A stretch of DNA of 64,000 nt from Devosia sp. (GCF_017307495.1 NZ_JAFKHE010000012.1:434001-498000), one strand, 5' to 3'; shown: positions 47,694-55,940, counted from the first letter of the stretch. A program made the numbers and translations. The notes: generated by a model from the sequence alone, not told the origin.

Positions 47694-48767
47694 TCAGATG
47701 CGCTCGCCGCTCTCGCCGTTGAACACGGAACCACGACCGGGATCGAAGCCGATCAGCACTTTCTGGCCCGGCACGAGACGGACTTCGGCATCGGCCCTGA
47801 AGGTGAGCGACTGGCCGCCAAGCTTGGTCCAGGCAATGGTGTCGGCGCCCATGGGCTCGACGATCTCGATCTCGCTCTCGACCTGGAACGGCATCTTCTG
47901 CGCCTCTTCCCCGACCACGACGTGCTCGGGCCGGACGCCCAGCACCGCCGCGCCGTTCATCGGGGCCTTGAACTCGTAGTTGGCGAGCGGGATCGAGGCG
48001 CCGTCGATATTGAGGGCGCCGCCGGTCAGGTCGCCGCGGATGAAGTTCATCGAGGGCGAGCCGATGAAGCCGGCGACAAACAGGTTCGTTGGCTTGTTGT
48101 AGATGGTGTGCGGATCGGCCAGTTGCTGGATCACGCCGTTCTTCATGATCGCGATGCGGTCCGCGAGCGTCATGGCCTCGATCTGGTCGTGCGTGACATA
48201 GATCATGGTATTCTTGAGCCGATGGTGCAGCCGCTTGATCTCGACGCGCAGGTCGTTGCGGAGCTTGGCGTCGAGGTTGCTGAGCGGCTCGTCGAACAGG
48301 AACACGTCGACATCGCGCACCAGGGCGCGGCCGATGGCGACGCGCTGGCGCTGGCCGCCGGAGAGCTCGACGGGCTTGCGTTGCAGAAGGCTCTCCAGCT
48401 GCAGGATCTCGGCGGCACGCTTCACCCGCGCGTCGACCTCGGGCTTCGGCATCCCCGCTACGCGCAGACCGAAGCTCATGTTCTTCTCGACCGTCATCTG
48501 CGGATAGAGCGCGTAGGACTGGAACACCATGCCGATGCCGCGGTCCTTGGGCTCGTCCCAGGTGACGTTCTTGCCGGAGATGAAAATCTGGCCGGCCGAG
48601 ATGTCGAGCAGCCCCGCGATGCAGTTGAGCAAGGTGGACTTGCCGCAGCCCGAGGGCCCGAGCAGCACGATGAACTCGCCCTTGCCGACCTCGAGGTTCA
48701 GCCTATCCAGCACGGTGACGGTGCCGTAGTTGAGCGACAGGTCCTTGATTTCTACGCTTGTAGACAT
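47694..48767 (-). CDS. Sugar ABC transporter ATP-binding protein (UgpC/MsmK type)
   Basis: 357 aa from the ATG at 48767. Walker A GPSGCGKST (37-45), Q-loop FQSYALYPQMTVEKN, signature LSGGQRQR, Walker B VFLFDEPLSNLDAKLR, switch His in YVTHDQIEA. The C-terminal 100 residues are a TOBE domain as in carbohydrate importers (GVRPEHV). It powers the two permeases encoded directly upstream. The gap to the upstream permease is two bases. Confidence 0.95.
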   Translation of the reverse strand: MSTSVEIKDLSLNYGTVTVLDRLNLEVGKGEFIVLLGPSGCGKSTLLNCIAGLLDISAGQIFISGKNVTWDEPKDRGIGMVFQSYALYPQMTVEKNMSFGLRVAGMPKPEVDARVKRAAEILQLESLLQRKPVELSGGQRQRVAIGRALVRDVDVFLFDEPLSNLDAKLRNDLRVEIKRLHHRLKNTMIYVTHDQIEAMTLADRIAIMKNGVIQQLADPHTIYNKPTNLFVAGFIGSPSMNFIRGDLTGGALNIDGASIPLANYEFKAPMNGAAVLGVRPEHVVVGEEAQKMPFQVESEIEIVEPMGADTIAWTKLGGQSLTFRADAEVRLVPGQKVLIGFDPGRGSVFNGESGERI

Positions 48768-48769
48768 GG

Positions 48770-49672
48770 TCAGCCTTTCACGGCGCCGGCGGCGATACCG
48801 CGGACGAACCACTTGCCGGAAACGAAGTAAACGATAAGCGGGACAGCGCCGGTAAGCACGGTGGCCGCCATGTTGGTGCTGTACTCGACCGTGCCGGTCG
48901 ACGTGCGCACGATGTTGTTGAGCTGGACCGTCATCGGCATGTTTTCGCGTCCGGCGAAGACGAGGCCGAAGATGAAGTCGTTCCAGATGCCGGTGACCTG
49001 CAGGATCACCGCGACGATGGTGATCGGCACCGACATCGGCAGCATCACGGAAAAGAAGATGCGCCAGAACCCTGCCCCATCGACGCGCGCGGCCTTGAAC
49101 AGCTCGACCGGGAGCGAGGCGAAGAAGTTGCGGAACAGCAGCGTCAGGATCGGCATGCCGAAGATGGTGTGGACGATGACGATGCCCGGCAGCGTGCCGA
49201 ACAGGCCCACGCGGCTCAAACCGAAAATGATCGGGTAGACCAGCACCTGGAACGGCACGAAGGCGCCAAAAAGCAGGATCGCGAACATCAGCTCCGAGCC
49301 GCGGAAGCGCCAGAAGCTCAGGGCGTAGCCGTTGATCATGGCGATGACGATCGAAACCGGGACCGACAGGACCGTGATCTTCACCGAGTTGAAGAAGCCT
49401 GGGGCGAGGCCGTAGCAATCCCGACCCGTGCAGGCCGAACTCCACGCCTTGACCCAGTAGTCGAGCGTTGGCTGCATCGGCAGGGCGAAGATGTTGCCGC
49501 CGCGGATCTCGCTCATCGACTTCATCGAGGTCATGATCATGACGATGAGCGGAATGAGGAAGAACAGTGCCGCGATGAGCAGGAAGGCGTAGATGCCGAT
49601 CCGGGTGGCGGTCACGTGCCTGGGCCTGGGGCCAGACGGCTCGATGCCGGCGGGTAGCGACACGGAACTCAT
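48770..49672 (-). CDS. Sugar ABC transporter permease (MalG type)
   Basis: 300 aa from the ATG at 49672, which overlaps the stop of the upstream permease gene by ATGA. Six helices; the EAA loop reads ELFKAARVDGAGFWRIFFSVMLP. Ends GKWFVRGIAAGAVKG, the usual MalG-type finish. Second half of the membrane channel of a CUT1 importer. Confidence 0.93.
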   Translation of the reverse strand: MSSVSLPAGIEPSGPRPRHVTATRIGIYAFLLIAALFFLIPLIVMIMTSMKSMSEIRGGNIFALPMQPTLDYWVKAWSSACTGRDCYGLAPGFFNSVKITVLSVPVSIVIAMINGYALSFWRFRGSELMFAILLFGAFVPFQVLVYPIIFGLSRVGLFGTLPGIVIVHTIFGMPILTLLFRNFFASLPVELFKAARVDGAGFWRIFFSVMLPMSVPITIVAVILQVTGIWNDFIFGLVFAGRENMPMTVQLNNIVRTSTGTVEYSTNMAATVLTGAVPLIVYFVSGKWFVRGIAAGAVKG

Positions 49673-50616
49673 GATGTGGTCCTCCCACGGCGCGAGGCGC
49701 GCCAGCGGAAGACCGCCTGGATGATGATCAGCACGGCGATGGGCGCCAGCATGCAGGTGGCCGCCGCCATGCCGTGGCCGACGTTGCGCGAATTGATGTT
49801 GTCGATGACGTAGGTCGCCGGCATCTGGGTCGCGATGCCCGGACCGCCGCCGGTCATGGCGATGACAATATCGAAGGTCCGCACCACGTTGACGACCAGC
49901 AGGACCAGCGCCGTGGCAACGGCGCCGCGCATCATCGGCACCACTATGGAAACGTAGGTGCGCCACGCGGGGATGCCATCGACGCGCGCCGCCTTCCAGA
50001 TCTCCTCGTCGATTCCGCGAAGGCCGGCGAGGAGGATGGCCATGGTCACGCCGACGCCGTTCCAGACGCTGGCGACGATCATGCCAATGAGTGCCGTCTC
50101 GCCGTTGGCGAGCGGCGCGAAGGTGAAATCGGCAAAGCCCAGGCTGCGCACGAAGGCCTGGAAGCCCCAGATCGGGTCAAGCATCAACTGCCAGACGAGG
50201 CCGGTGATGACCGCCGAGAGCGCAAACGGGTAGAGGAAGATCGTGCGGAACGCATCCTCGCCCCGGATGCGCTGGTCCATGGCCACGGCCAGGGCAAATC
50301 CAACACCCATGCAGAGGACGATGTGCCCGAAGCCGTAGAACCAGATGTTGGTGACGGACTGCACCCAGCGCGGCGTCGACCACAGGATCTCGTACTGGCG
50401 CCAGCCGACGAAATTGAAGCTGGGAAAGAGCTTGGAGTTGGTGAAGGAGAGCACCACCGTGAAGGTGATGCCGATGACAAAGACGCCGATCGCCACGATC
50501 ATCATCGGCAAGGTACCGATAATGGCCGAGAGCCTGCCGACGAGCCGTCGGCGACCGGCCCTGGCTTTGAGCTGGCTCAGGGTGAGCGCCCGCTCAGGAG
50601 CAACAGTCGTGGTCAC
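49669..50616 (-). CDS. Sugar ABC transporter permease (MalF type)
   Basis: 315 aa from a GTG. Six helices, the first at about 32-56. The EAA loop reads EIWKAARVDGIPAWRTYVSIVVPMM, and MTGGGPGIATQM precedes the last helix as in other CUT1 permeases. It follows the binding-protein gene after 77 bp that contain a strong hairpin. Confidence 0.93.
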   Translation of the reverse strand: MTTTVAPERALTLSQLKARAGRRRLVGRLSAIIGTLPMMIVAIGVFVIGITFTVVLSFTNSKLFPSFNFVGWRQYEILWSTPRWVQSVTNIWFYGFGHIVLCMGVGFALAVAMDQRIRGEDAFRTIFLYPFALSAVITGLVWQLMLDPIWGFQAFVRSLGFADFTFAPLANGETALIGMIVASVWNGVGVTMAILLAGLRGIDEEIWKAARVDGIPAWRTYVSIVVPMMRGAVATALVLLVVNVVRTFDIVIAMTGGGPGIATQMPATYVIDNINSRNVGHGMAAATCMLAPIAVLIIIQAVFRWRASRRGRTTS

Positions 50617-50650
50617 AAGCTATTCCCCGCATGCAAAGACAGACAAGGAC

Positions 50651-50676
50651 GGCGGCCCGGAGTGAACCGGGCCGCC
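50651..50676 (-). other. Intercistronic hairpin between the sugar-binding protein and permease genes
   Basis: GGCGGCCCGG (50651-50660) and CCGGGCCGCC (50667-50676) form a perfect 10-bp stem with a 6-base loop, 18 bases after the binding-protein stop. No T-tract. As with the hairpin after aapJ it probably raises the amount of the binding protein relative to the permeases. Confidence 0.75.
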
Positions 50677-50693
50677 GCGGGACGAGTGTAACC

Positions 50694-51944
50694 TTACTCG
50701 GCGTTCTTCAGCAGTTCGACGAACTGCGCCTGGGCCGCTTCCGGAGTGGTGTTGGCGTTGTAGATCAGGTCCGAGAAGATCGCGTTCTGGGCCGTCGTGA
50801 ACGCCTCGTTGCGCCACTGGTTGGCGTCGGGAACCACCGAGCCGGGCTGCTTGAGCACTTCGATGGCCTTCTTCATGCAGTCGTTGGCGAGGGACATGTC
50901 GACGTCATCACGCACCGGCGCGGAGCCCTTGGCGGTGTTGAACAGCGCCTGCACCTTCGGGTTGACCATCATCGAGGCCAGCGAGAGCTGGGCGCGCTCG
51001 ACATCGGGGTCGTTCTGCTTGAAGAACACGAAGATGTCGCCACCGGTACGGACGTACTTGGGCTCCGGCACGAGCGGCCCGAGCAGGCAGGCGTAGTCGG
51101 TGCCCGGCTTCTGGCCGGCAACCTGGAACTCACCCTGAGCCCAGTCGCCCATCACCTGGAGAGCGGCTTCGCCCGAGATCACCAGCGAGGTGGTATCGGC
51201 CCAGCTGCGGTTCGGCGAACCGGCGTCGGCATAAGAACCAAGGGTCTTGAGGGTCTGGAAGGCCTTCAGCACTTCCGGACCACCGGCGAGAGCAAGATCC
51301 TTGTCCTTCCAGATCTTCTCGACGGTCTCAGCGCCGAGCTGAGCCAGGATGAGCTGGTTGGCGAGGAGCGAGATCTGCCAGCCGCCACCGTCACCGCCAA
51401 CGGCGAACGGAATGACGCCAGCGTCCTTCAGCTTGGGCAGGTCGGCAAGATAGGTATCCCAATCGGTCGGGACCTCGAGGCCGGCCTTCTTGAACGCCGC
51501 AACCGACGCCCACGCCCAGTTCTGCATGTGGATGTTGACCGGTACGCACCACCACTTGCCGTCGATCTTGCACGGAGCCTTGATCTGCTCGGGACGGATG
51601 AAGTTGTCCCAGCCCTCTTTCTCGGCCAGCGGCGTCAAGTCGAGCAGCAGCCCGGCAGCGATCAGTTCCTCGTACTGACGGCCGGGGTTGAACTGCGCGG
51701 CGTCCGGCGGATCGCCGCCGAGGGCGCGCTGCATGATAGCGGCACGGGCGGTCTCGCCCAGGGCGATTGCGTTATCGACCCACTTGTCGCCGGTCTTGTC
51801 GAACTCGTTCGCAAAGACCGACACGGCTGCCTGCTCGCCGCCGGAAGTCCACCAGTGGATGACTTCGACGTCAGCCGCGCGAACGGCCGTGCTACCAAGC
51901 ATGGCGGCGGCCACCATGGCCACCACCGGGAAAAACGACTTCAT
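50694..51944 (-). CDS. Sugar ABC transporter substrate-binding protein (GtsA-like, family 1)
   Basis: 416 aa from the ATG at 51944 with GGAGG eight bases upstream. Signal peptide ends at VRAAD. EVIHWWTSGGEQAAVSVFANEF opens the mature part; PVNIHMQNWAWASVAAFKKAGLEVPTDW and KGSAPVRDDVDMSLANDCMKKA resemble glucose/mannose-binding proteins of the GtsA group as I remember them. That suggests a monosaccharide or small glycoside ligand. First gene of the operon, divergent from lacI across about 240 bp with two operator-like palindromes. Confidence 0.92.
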   Translation of the reverse strand: MKSFFPVVAMVAAAMLGSTAVRAADVEVIHWWTSGGEQAAVSVFANEFDKTGDKWVDNAIALGETARAAIMQRALGGDPPDAAQFNPGRQYEELIAAGLLLDLTPLAEKEGWDNFIRPEQIKAPCKIDGKWWCVPVNIHMQNWAWASVAAFKKAGLEVPTDWDTYLADLPKLKDAGVIPFAVGGDGGGWQISLLANQLILAQLGAETVEKIWKDKDLALAGGPEVLKAFQTLKTLGSYADAGSPNRSWADTTSLVISGEAALQVMGDWAQGEFQVAGQKPGTDYACLLGPLVPEPKYVRTGGDIFVFFKQNDPDVERAQLSLASMMVNPKVQALFNTAKGSAPVRDDVDMSLANDCMKKAIEVLKQPGSVVPDANQWRNEAFTTAQNAIFSDLIYNANTTPEAAQAQFVELLKNAE

Positions 51945-52050
51945 AATGTATCCTCCCAACGTTCCCGAGGAGCGCGTTCGCCCCCAGCGAATTCATCGCC
52001 CGCCCTGCAGTGCGCTCCCACAAACGGGGGATGGCGCATGCCGGCAACTG

Positions 52051-52068
52051 CGTGTAATCGATTACACG
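52051..52068. promoter_or_regulatory. LacI-type operator 1
   Basis: CGTGTAATCGATTACACG is a perfect 18-bp palindrome. It shares the pattern TGnAATCGATTnCA with operator 2, 35 bp away centre to centre, and has the CG centre typical of LacI-family sites. Confidence 0.75.
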
Positions 52069-52086
52069 AGACTTCAGCAGAGTTCG

Positions 52087-52102
52087 ATGCAATCGATTGC
52101 AT
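52087..52102. promoter_or_regulatory. LacI-type operator 2
   Basis: ATGCAATCGATTGCAT is a perfect 16-bp palindrome with the same core as operator 1. It lies 81 bases before the lacI start. Two sites on roughly the same face of the helix would allow cooperative binding. Confidence 0.75.
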
Positions 52103-52183
52103 GAGTTTCAGACATTCCCTGCGCGGCTGTCAAGGCCGATATCGACAGGGGAGTCGCGAGCCAGGAGGGAGTGCGTCCGAGCC

Positions 52184-53212
52184 ATGACCGCGTCGAGGAA
52201 ATCGCCGACGATTCAAGATGTTGCTCGCCACGCCAACGTTTCGGCAGCGACTGTCAGCCGGGTGTTGAGCGCACCCGAGCGTGTTTCCGAAACAACCCGC
52301 GAGCGTGTCCACGCGGCGGTGAGTGAAACGGGCTACACGATCAACCAGGCCGCCCGCTCATTGCGGCTCAAGGCGGCCCGCACGATTCTGATGGCGGCGC
52401 CCAATATCGGCAATCCGTACTACTCGACGGTGCTCGACGCGGTGATCGGCGAGGCGTCGTCGCGCGGCTACAGTGTGCTCGTCGCGACCCGCATCGGCGA
52501 CGACCCCAATCGCTGGCTGCACGACTACCTGTTGTCCACTCGGGCCGACGGTCTGCTGCTGTTCGACGGCTCGCTGGATACCAACTCGCTGCATGGGCTG
52601 GGGGCGGAGGGCGTGGCGCTCCCGCTGGTCGCCGCCTACGACGAAATTCCCGACCCCAAGGTCAACTCCGTCATCACCGACAACCGCCTGGCGGCAAAGC
52701 GGGCGGTGCGCCATCTTGCCGACCTGGGCCACACAAAGATCGCCCATGTCATCGGGCCGTCGCGCAACCAGTCGACGAACGAGCGATTGCTGGGGTTTCA
52801 GGAGGCCATGCGCGAACTGGGGCTGCCGGTCCGCCAGGAGTGGCTCCATCCGGGCGCCTACAATACGGAGTCCGGCACTGCCGCGGCAGCACAGTTCCTT
52901 GCCTCCGGAGAACTGCCCACCGCGGTGTTCTGCGGCAACGACGAGATGGCCGTGGGACTGATTCACGGCATGCGACAGGCCGGGATAGAGTGCCCGCGCG
53001 ACATTTCGGTCGTCGGCTTCGACGACGTCTCGTTCGCTCCCTACTACAACCCGCCGCTGACCACGATGCGGCAGCCGCGCGAAGAGATCGGCCGGATGGC
53101 GACGCGCTCGCTGATCGACATCATCGAAGGCGGCGCCAAAGAGAGCGATCCGGTTCACGTGGTGCTCACGTCCGAACTCATCGTTCGGGAGAGCACAAGA
53201 ACCATCCGCTGA
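52184..53212 (+). CDS. LacI-family transcriptional regulator
   Basis: 342 aa from the ATG at 52184 (MTASRKSPTIQDVA); AGGAGG lies about 15 bases upstream, rather far. The helix-turn-helix and hinge are PTIQDVARHANVSAATVSRVLS and INQAARSLRLKAA. The rest is a periplasmic-binding-protein-like effector domain with VFCGNDEMAVGLIHGM and VVGFDDVSFAPYYNPPLTTMRQP. It most likely represses the divergent sugar operon and itself through the two palindromes and is released by the transported sugar or a product. Confidence 0.93.
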   Translation: MTASRKSPTIQDVARHANVSAATVSRVLSAPERVSETTRERVHAAVSETGYTINQAARSLRLKAARTILMAAPNIGNPYYSTVLDAVIGEASSRGYSVLVATRIGDDPNRWLHDYLLSTRADGLLLFDGSLDTNSLHGLGAEGVALPLVAAYDEIPDPKVNSVITDNRLAAKRAVRHLADLGHTKIAHVIGPSRNQSTNERLLGFQEAMRELGLPVRQEWLHPGAYNTESGTAAAAQFLASGELPTAVFCGNDEMAVGLIHGMRQAGIECPRDISVVGFDDVSFAPYYNPPLTTMRQPREEIGRMATRSLIDIIEGGAKESDPVHVVLTSELIVRESTRTIR

Positions 53213-53304
53213 GCTGCCCGGAACCCGAACGCCATCAATGCGGCGCACAGCGGACGCAACCTGCGCCGCGGATATTGCGTTGCAGGCGTCCGGAGAGTAT
53301 CGGC

Positions 53305-53547
53305 ATGACGGTCAGGATACTGGTGACACACGACGGCGTGGGGTGGCGGATTGCGAGTCCTGGGCGCGACCTTGATGCCGGCAACCGTCCCCGGCCCTAC
53401 TCGCAGCGCGAGGAGGCAATATCAGATGCGCTGTTTGCAGCGCGCATGCTCCGCGCGCTCGGGGAGCCGGCTTCGGTCTATGTCGAGAACAGCGACGGAC
53501 TGCGGCTGGTTGCCGAGGAAGACGTGCACGTGTGGCGGCGGCACTAG
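53305..53547 (+). CDS. Small conserved-looking hypothetical protein
   Basis: 80 aa with GGAGAG about nine bases before the ATG. TVRILVTHDGVGWRIASPG begins like a two-stranded sheet, followed by a helix EEAISDALFAARMLRALG and a strand ASVYVENSDGLRLV. The layout resembles short DUF2188-type beta-alpha-beta proteins, but I cannot name the family. No membrane segment. It lies about 90 bp after lacI. Confidence 0.6.
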   Translation: MTVRILVTHDGVGWRIASPGRDLDAGNRPRPYSQREEAISDALFAARMLRALGEPASVYVENSDGLRLVAEEDVHVWRRH

Positions 53548-53580
53548 CGAGTATCGAGACCGGTCAGAAACGGCAGCGAG

Positions 53581-53615
53581 TTGGGACTGACAAGGGGCGC
53601 GCGTTAGGCTAAACC
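53581..53615 (+). promoter_or_regulatory. Probable promoter of tRNA-Arg (two overlapping readings)
   Basis: TTGGGA (53581) with TTAGGC (53604), or CTGACA (53587) with TAAACC (53610); both have 17-base spacers and precede the tRNA at 53624. Confidence 0.5.
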
Positions 53616-53623
53616 GCCTCCAT

Positions 53624-53699
53624 GGCCTCGTAGCTCAGGGGATAGAGCAGCAGCCTTCTAAGCTGTTGGTCGGAGGTTCGAATCCTCCCGAGGTCACCA
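53624..53699 (+). tRNA. tRNA-Arg (anticodon TCT)
   Basis: 76 nt including encoded CCA. GGCCTCG pairs with CGAGGTC (one G-T), the anticodon loop is CTTCTAA with TCT, and the T arm is GGAGGTTCGAATCCTCC. It reads AGA and AGG codons. Confidence 0.95.
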
Positions 53700-53731
53700 A
53701 GCTCCGGGCCGCTCCACCGGAGGCCCCTGCC

Positions 53732-54523
53732 CTGTTTCCTTACCTGACGCGCATCTTCTGGCTGCTGATCCAGCCGCTCTCGCTCGTCGTGCTGCTGCTG
53801 ATCGCCGGCTTCGGGCTGAGCTGGCTGCGGCGCCGGTGGATTTCGCGCACCCTGGTTGGCGTGGCGCTGCTGATGCTGTCCGTGGGCGCCTTCACCACCT
53901 TCGGATATGCCGTGATCACGCCGCTGGAAGACCGGTTCGTCCGGCCGGTCGAGCCGGCGCATGTCGACGGGATCGTGGTGCTCGGCGGCGGGCTCGAGGG
54001 CGAAGTGAACTCGGTGCGGGGCGGCTGGGAGTTGAACCGTTCGGGCGACCGTCTGGTGGAGGCGCTGCGCCTGGCGCTGAGGCATCCCGAGGCGAAGGTG
54101 CTGGTGGCGGCGGGGCCGCCGGCGCTGGCACCGCAGCAGGAGCCGGAGGCGATGGCGGCGCAGCGGTTCTTTACAGCATTCGGGATCACGGGCGACCGGA
54201 TCATTCTCGACGAGAAGTCGCGCAACACCGAGGAGAACGCCATCTTTGCCAAGGAGCTGGCCGGGCCGACCGAGGGGCAGACCTGGCTGCTCGTGACCTC
54301 GGCGTTCCACATGCCGCGCTCGGTTGGGTTGTTCCGCAAGGCGGGGTTCGCCGTCGTGCCGTGGCCGGCCGACTATCTCGCGAGCGGAGCCGAGGGCTTG
54401 CGGTTCAAGCCGGACCAGCCGTCGGAGAACATCGCGGTGGCGACGATCGCGCTCAGGGAGTGGACGGGGCTTGTCGGGTACTACCTGACGGGCAAGATCG
54501 ACAAGGTTTTCCCGGGGCCGTAG
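53732..54523 (+). CDS. YdcF/ElyC/SanA-family (DUF218) membrane protein
   Basis: About 263 aa. Two N-terminal helices (IFWLLIQPLSLVVLLLIAGF and TLVGVALLMLSVGAFTTFGY) precede a DUF218 domain with VDGIVVLGGGLEG, EKSRNTEENAIFA and WLLVTSAFHMPRSVGLFRKAGF. Family members such as ElyC affect envelope and lipid-carrier metabolism. No ATG, GTG or TTG lies at a sensible place: the only upstream one is a TTG inside tRNA-Arg. The CTG at 53732 has GGAGG eight bases before it and gives the expected N-terminus, so a CUG start is likely. Confidence 0.82.
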   Translation: MFPYLTRIFWLLIQPLSLVVLLLIAGFGLSWLRRRWISRTLVGVALLMLSVGAFTTFGYAVITPLEDRFVRPVEPAHVDGIVVLGGGLEGEVNSVRGGWELNRSGDRLVEALRLALRHPEAKVLVAAGPPALAPQQEPEAMAAQRFFTAFGITGDRIILDEKSRNTEENAIFAKELAGPTEGQTWLLVTSAFHMPRSVGLFRKAGFAVVPWPADYLASGAEGLRFKPDQPSENIAVATIALREWTGLVGYYLTGKIDKVFPGP

Positions 54524-54561
54524 GGGCCCTGGCGCTCGGAAGCGCCATCTCCAGTGATTGT

Positions 54562-54639
54562 GTCACCCCTGCGCAGGCAGTGATCCATTTCTCCACCAGC
54601 GCAGGCCGCGAGTTGGGACCCTGCCTTCGCAGGGATGAC
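54562..54639. repeat. Bipartite palindromic intergenic repeat, copy 6
   Basis: Left arm 54562-54587 starts GTCACCCCTGCGCAGG, right arm 54614-54639 ends CTTCGCAGGGATGAC. Imperfect; same CCCTGC subtype as copy 5. It lies between the convergent ydcF-like and arsR genes. Confidence 0.7.
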
Positions 54640-54661
54640 CGGCGTTGGGGTATTCGCCAAG

Positions 54662-55108
54662 CTAAAAATCGAAGAACGACAGCTGGGGCGCAGGCGCGGC
54701 GGCGGGTGGCGGTGTTACCGGCTTCCGGGTGGACTTGGGGGCGACGGCGTTTGCGACGACGGCTTTGGGCTTGGCCGGGACCTTTGGGGCGGCCTTGACC
54801 GGGGCTGCGGGCTTGGCCAGCGGCTTCGCTTTGCCCTTCGCAGCTGTCCCGCTGCCGTGCCTCTCGATCCAACCGAGTCCCGGCTTAAGCGGATCGCGCT
54901 GGAAGGAATAGACGTTCTCGCGGCCCTGCTTGATCTCCCTGACCAGCCCAGCCTCCTTGAGCACGCGCAGGTGCCGGGAAATCGCGGGGCGGCTGATATC
55001 GAAGGCGGCAGCGAGTTCGTGTACCGGGCGCGATTTCTCGTGCAGCATCTCCAGCACCTTGAGGCGCGTGGCATCGGCGAGGGCGGAGTAGAGCTCGGGA
55101 AGACTCAT
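54662..55108 (-). CDS. ArsR-family regulator with a long Lys/Pro/Ala-rich tail
   Basis: 148 aa from the ATG at 55108. Residues 1-80 form a typical winged helix: LYSALADATRLKVLEMLHEKSRPVHELAAAFDISRPAISRHLRVLKEAGLV and GRENVYSFQRDPL. There is no CxC or other cysteine metal site, so it is of the SdpR-like, non-metal type. The last 60 residues are a basic, low-complexity tail ending QLSFFDF. Divergent from the hemolysin-III gene across a short region with two inverted repeats. Confidence 0.88.
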   Translation of the reverse strand: MSLPELYSALADATRLKVLEMLHEKSRPVHELAAAFDISRPAISRHLRVLKEAGLVREIKQGRENVYSFQRDPLKPGLGWIERHGSGTAAKGKAKPLAKPAAPVKAAPKVPAKPKAVVANAVAPKSTRKPVTPPPAAAPAPQLSFFDF

Positions 55109-55142
55109 TGCGTGATCCGGAACAACGGGGCGCGCGACGGTC

Positions 55143-55160
55143 GTAACAGACGCGTTACGT
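55143..55160. promoter_or_regulatory. Inverted repeat upstream of arsR
   Basis: CGTAAC-6-GTTACG (55143-55160), perfect arms, 35 bases before the arsR start. A fitting size for an ArsR-family operator; the assignment is inference. Confidence 0.45.
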
Positions 55161-55190
55161 GTCAAGCCAACGCGGGCGGAATGGGTTGAC

Positions 55191-55220
55191 TGTGACAGTC
55201 CGATGACGGGATTGTCACAG
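55191..55220. promoter_or_regulatory. Inverted repeat upstream of the hemolysin-III gene
   Basis: CTGTGACA (55191-55198) and TGTCACAG (55213-55220) are perfect complements 14 bases apart, in front of the membrane-protein gene. Different sequence from the repeat next to arsR, so it may bind another regulator. Confidence 0.45.
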
Positions 55221-55250
55221 CTTATTTGCAGTTCGAGGACAAGACGCCCC

Positions 55251-55940
55251 GTGACGCCTGACGAGATCACCCTGCCCCGTACCTGGTGGACCCGTGGACG
55301 CCCGTTCACGCTGGCCGAGCTGATCGCGGACGGGATCGTGCATGGCGTAGGCATCGTGACAGCGGTCGCGTTGGGCGCGGTGCTGCTCGCCTTTGCCGGC
55401 TTCGAGACGGCGCCACGGGAATTGCCGGCGCTGGTGCTGTACGTTGCGAGCCTGTTGCTGGTGCTGTCGGTCTCGCTTGCATTCAACCTCTGCCCGATCA
55501 CGGCGCCGGCCAAGCGTACGCTGGCCCGCCTCGACCAGGCGGCGATCTTCCTGTTCATCGCCGGCACCTACACCCCGTTCCTCGTAATGCTGGGCGCCAC
55601 GCCGTCGAGCATCCTGCTGGGCCTGCTGATCTGGGGCGCGGCCCTGACCGGGATGGCGCTGAAGCTGTTCGTGCCGCACCGGTTCGGGCGCGGCGCCATC
55701 GTTCTCTACCTCGGCATCGGCTGGAGCGGCGTGTTCGTCTTCCAGGCACTGGCCTCGCACCTGCCGGCCACGGCGCTGTGGCTGCTGGTGGCGGGCGGCG
55801 TCTGCTATAGCGTCGGGCTAGTGTTCCACCTGTGGGAACGGCTGAGTTTCCACAACGCGGTCTGGCACGGCTTCGTCGTCGCCGGCGCGAGCCTTCACCT
55901 CTTCGCGGTGCTCGACTGCATGGTGATCAGCCGCCTGTAG
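55251..55940 (+). CDS. Hemolysin III family (PAQR-like) membrane protein
   Basis: 229 aa from the GTG at 55251 with GAGGA 11 bases upstream; an ATG at 55203 would add 16 residues but lies in the operator region. Seven helices. Conserved His residues that bind zinc in this family are in ADGIVHGVG, and SFHNAVWHGFVVAGASLHLFAV near the C-terminus; a Ser-Asp pattern sits between. PAQR relatives hydrolyse lipids or act as receptors; bacterial members are mostly unstudied. The end overlaps the DUF192 gene by 14 bp. Confidence 0.88.
   Translation: MTPDEITLPRTWWTRGRPFTLAELIADGIVHGVGIVTAVALGAVLLAFAGFETAPRELPALVLYVASLLLVLSVSLAFNLCPITAPAKRTLARLDQAAIFLFIAGTYTPFLVMLGATPSSILLGLLIWGAALTGMALKLFVPHRFGRGAIVLYLGIGWSGVFVFQALASHLPATALWLLVAGGVCYSVGLVFHLWERLSFHNAVWHGFVVAGASLHLFAVLDCMVISRL

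Noticed and set aside
47694..49688. 664-codon minus-strand frame including the sugar ATPase
   Set aside because: Its first half is the permease gene read in the wrong frame; the ATPase starts at 48767.
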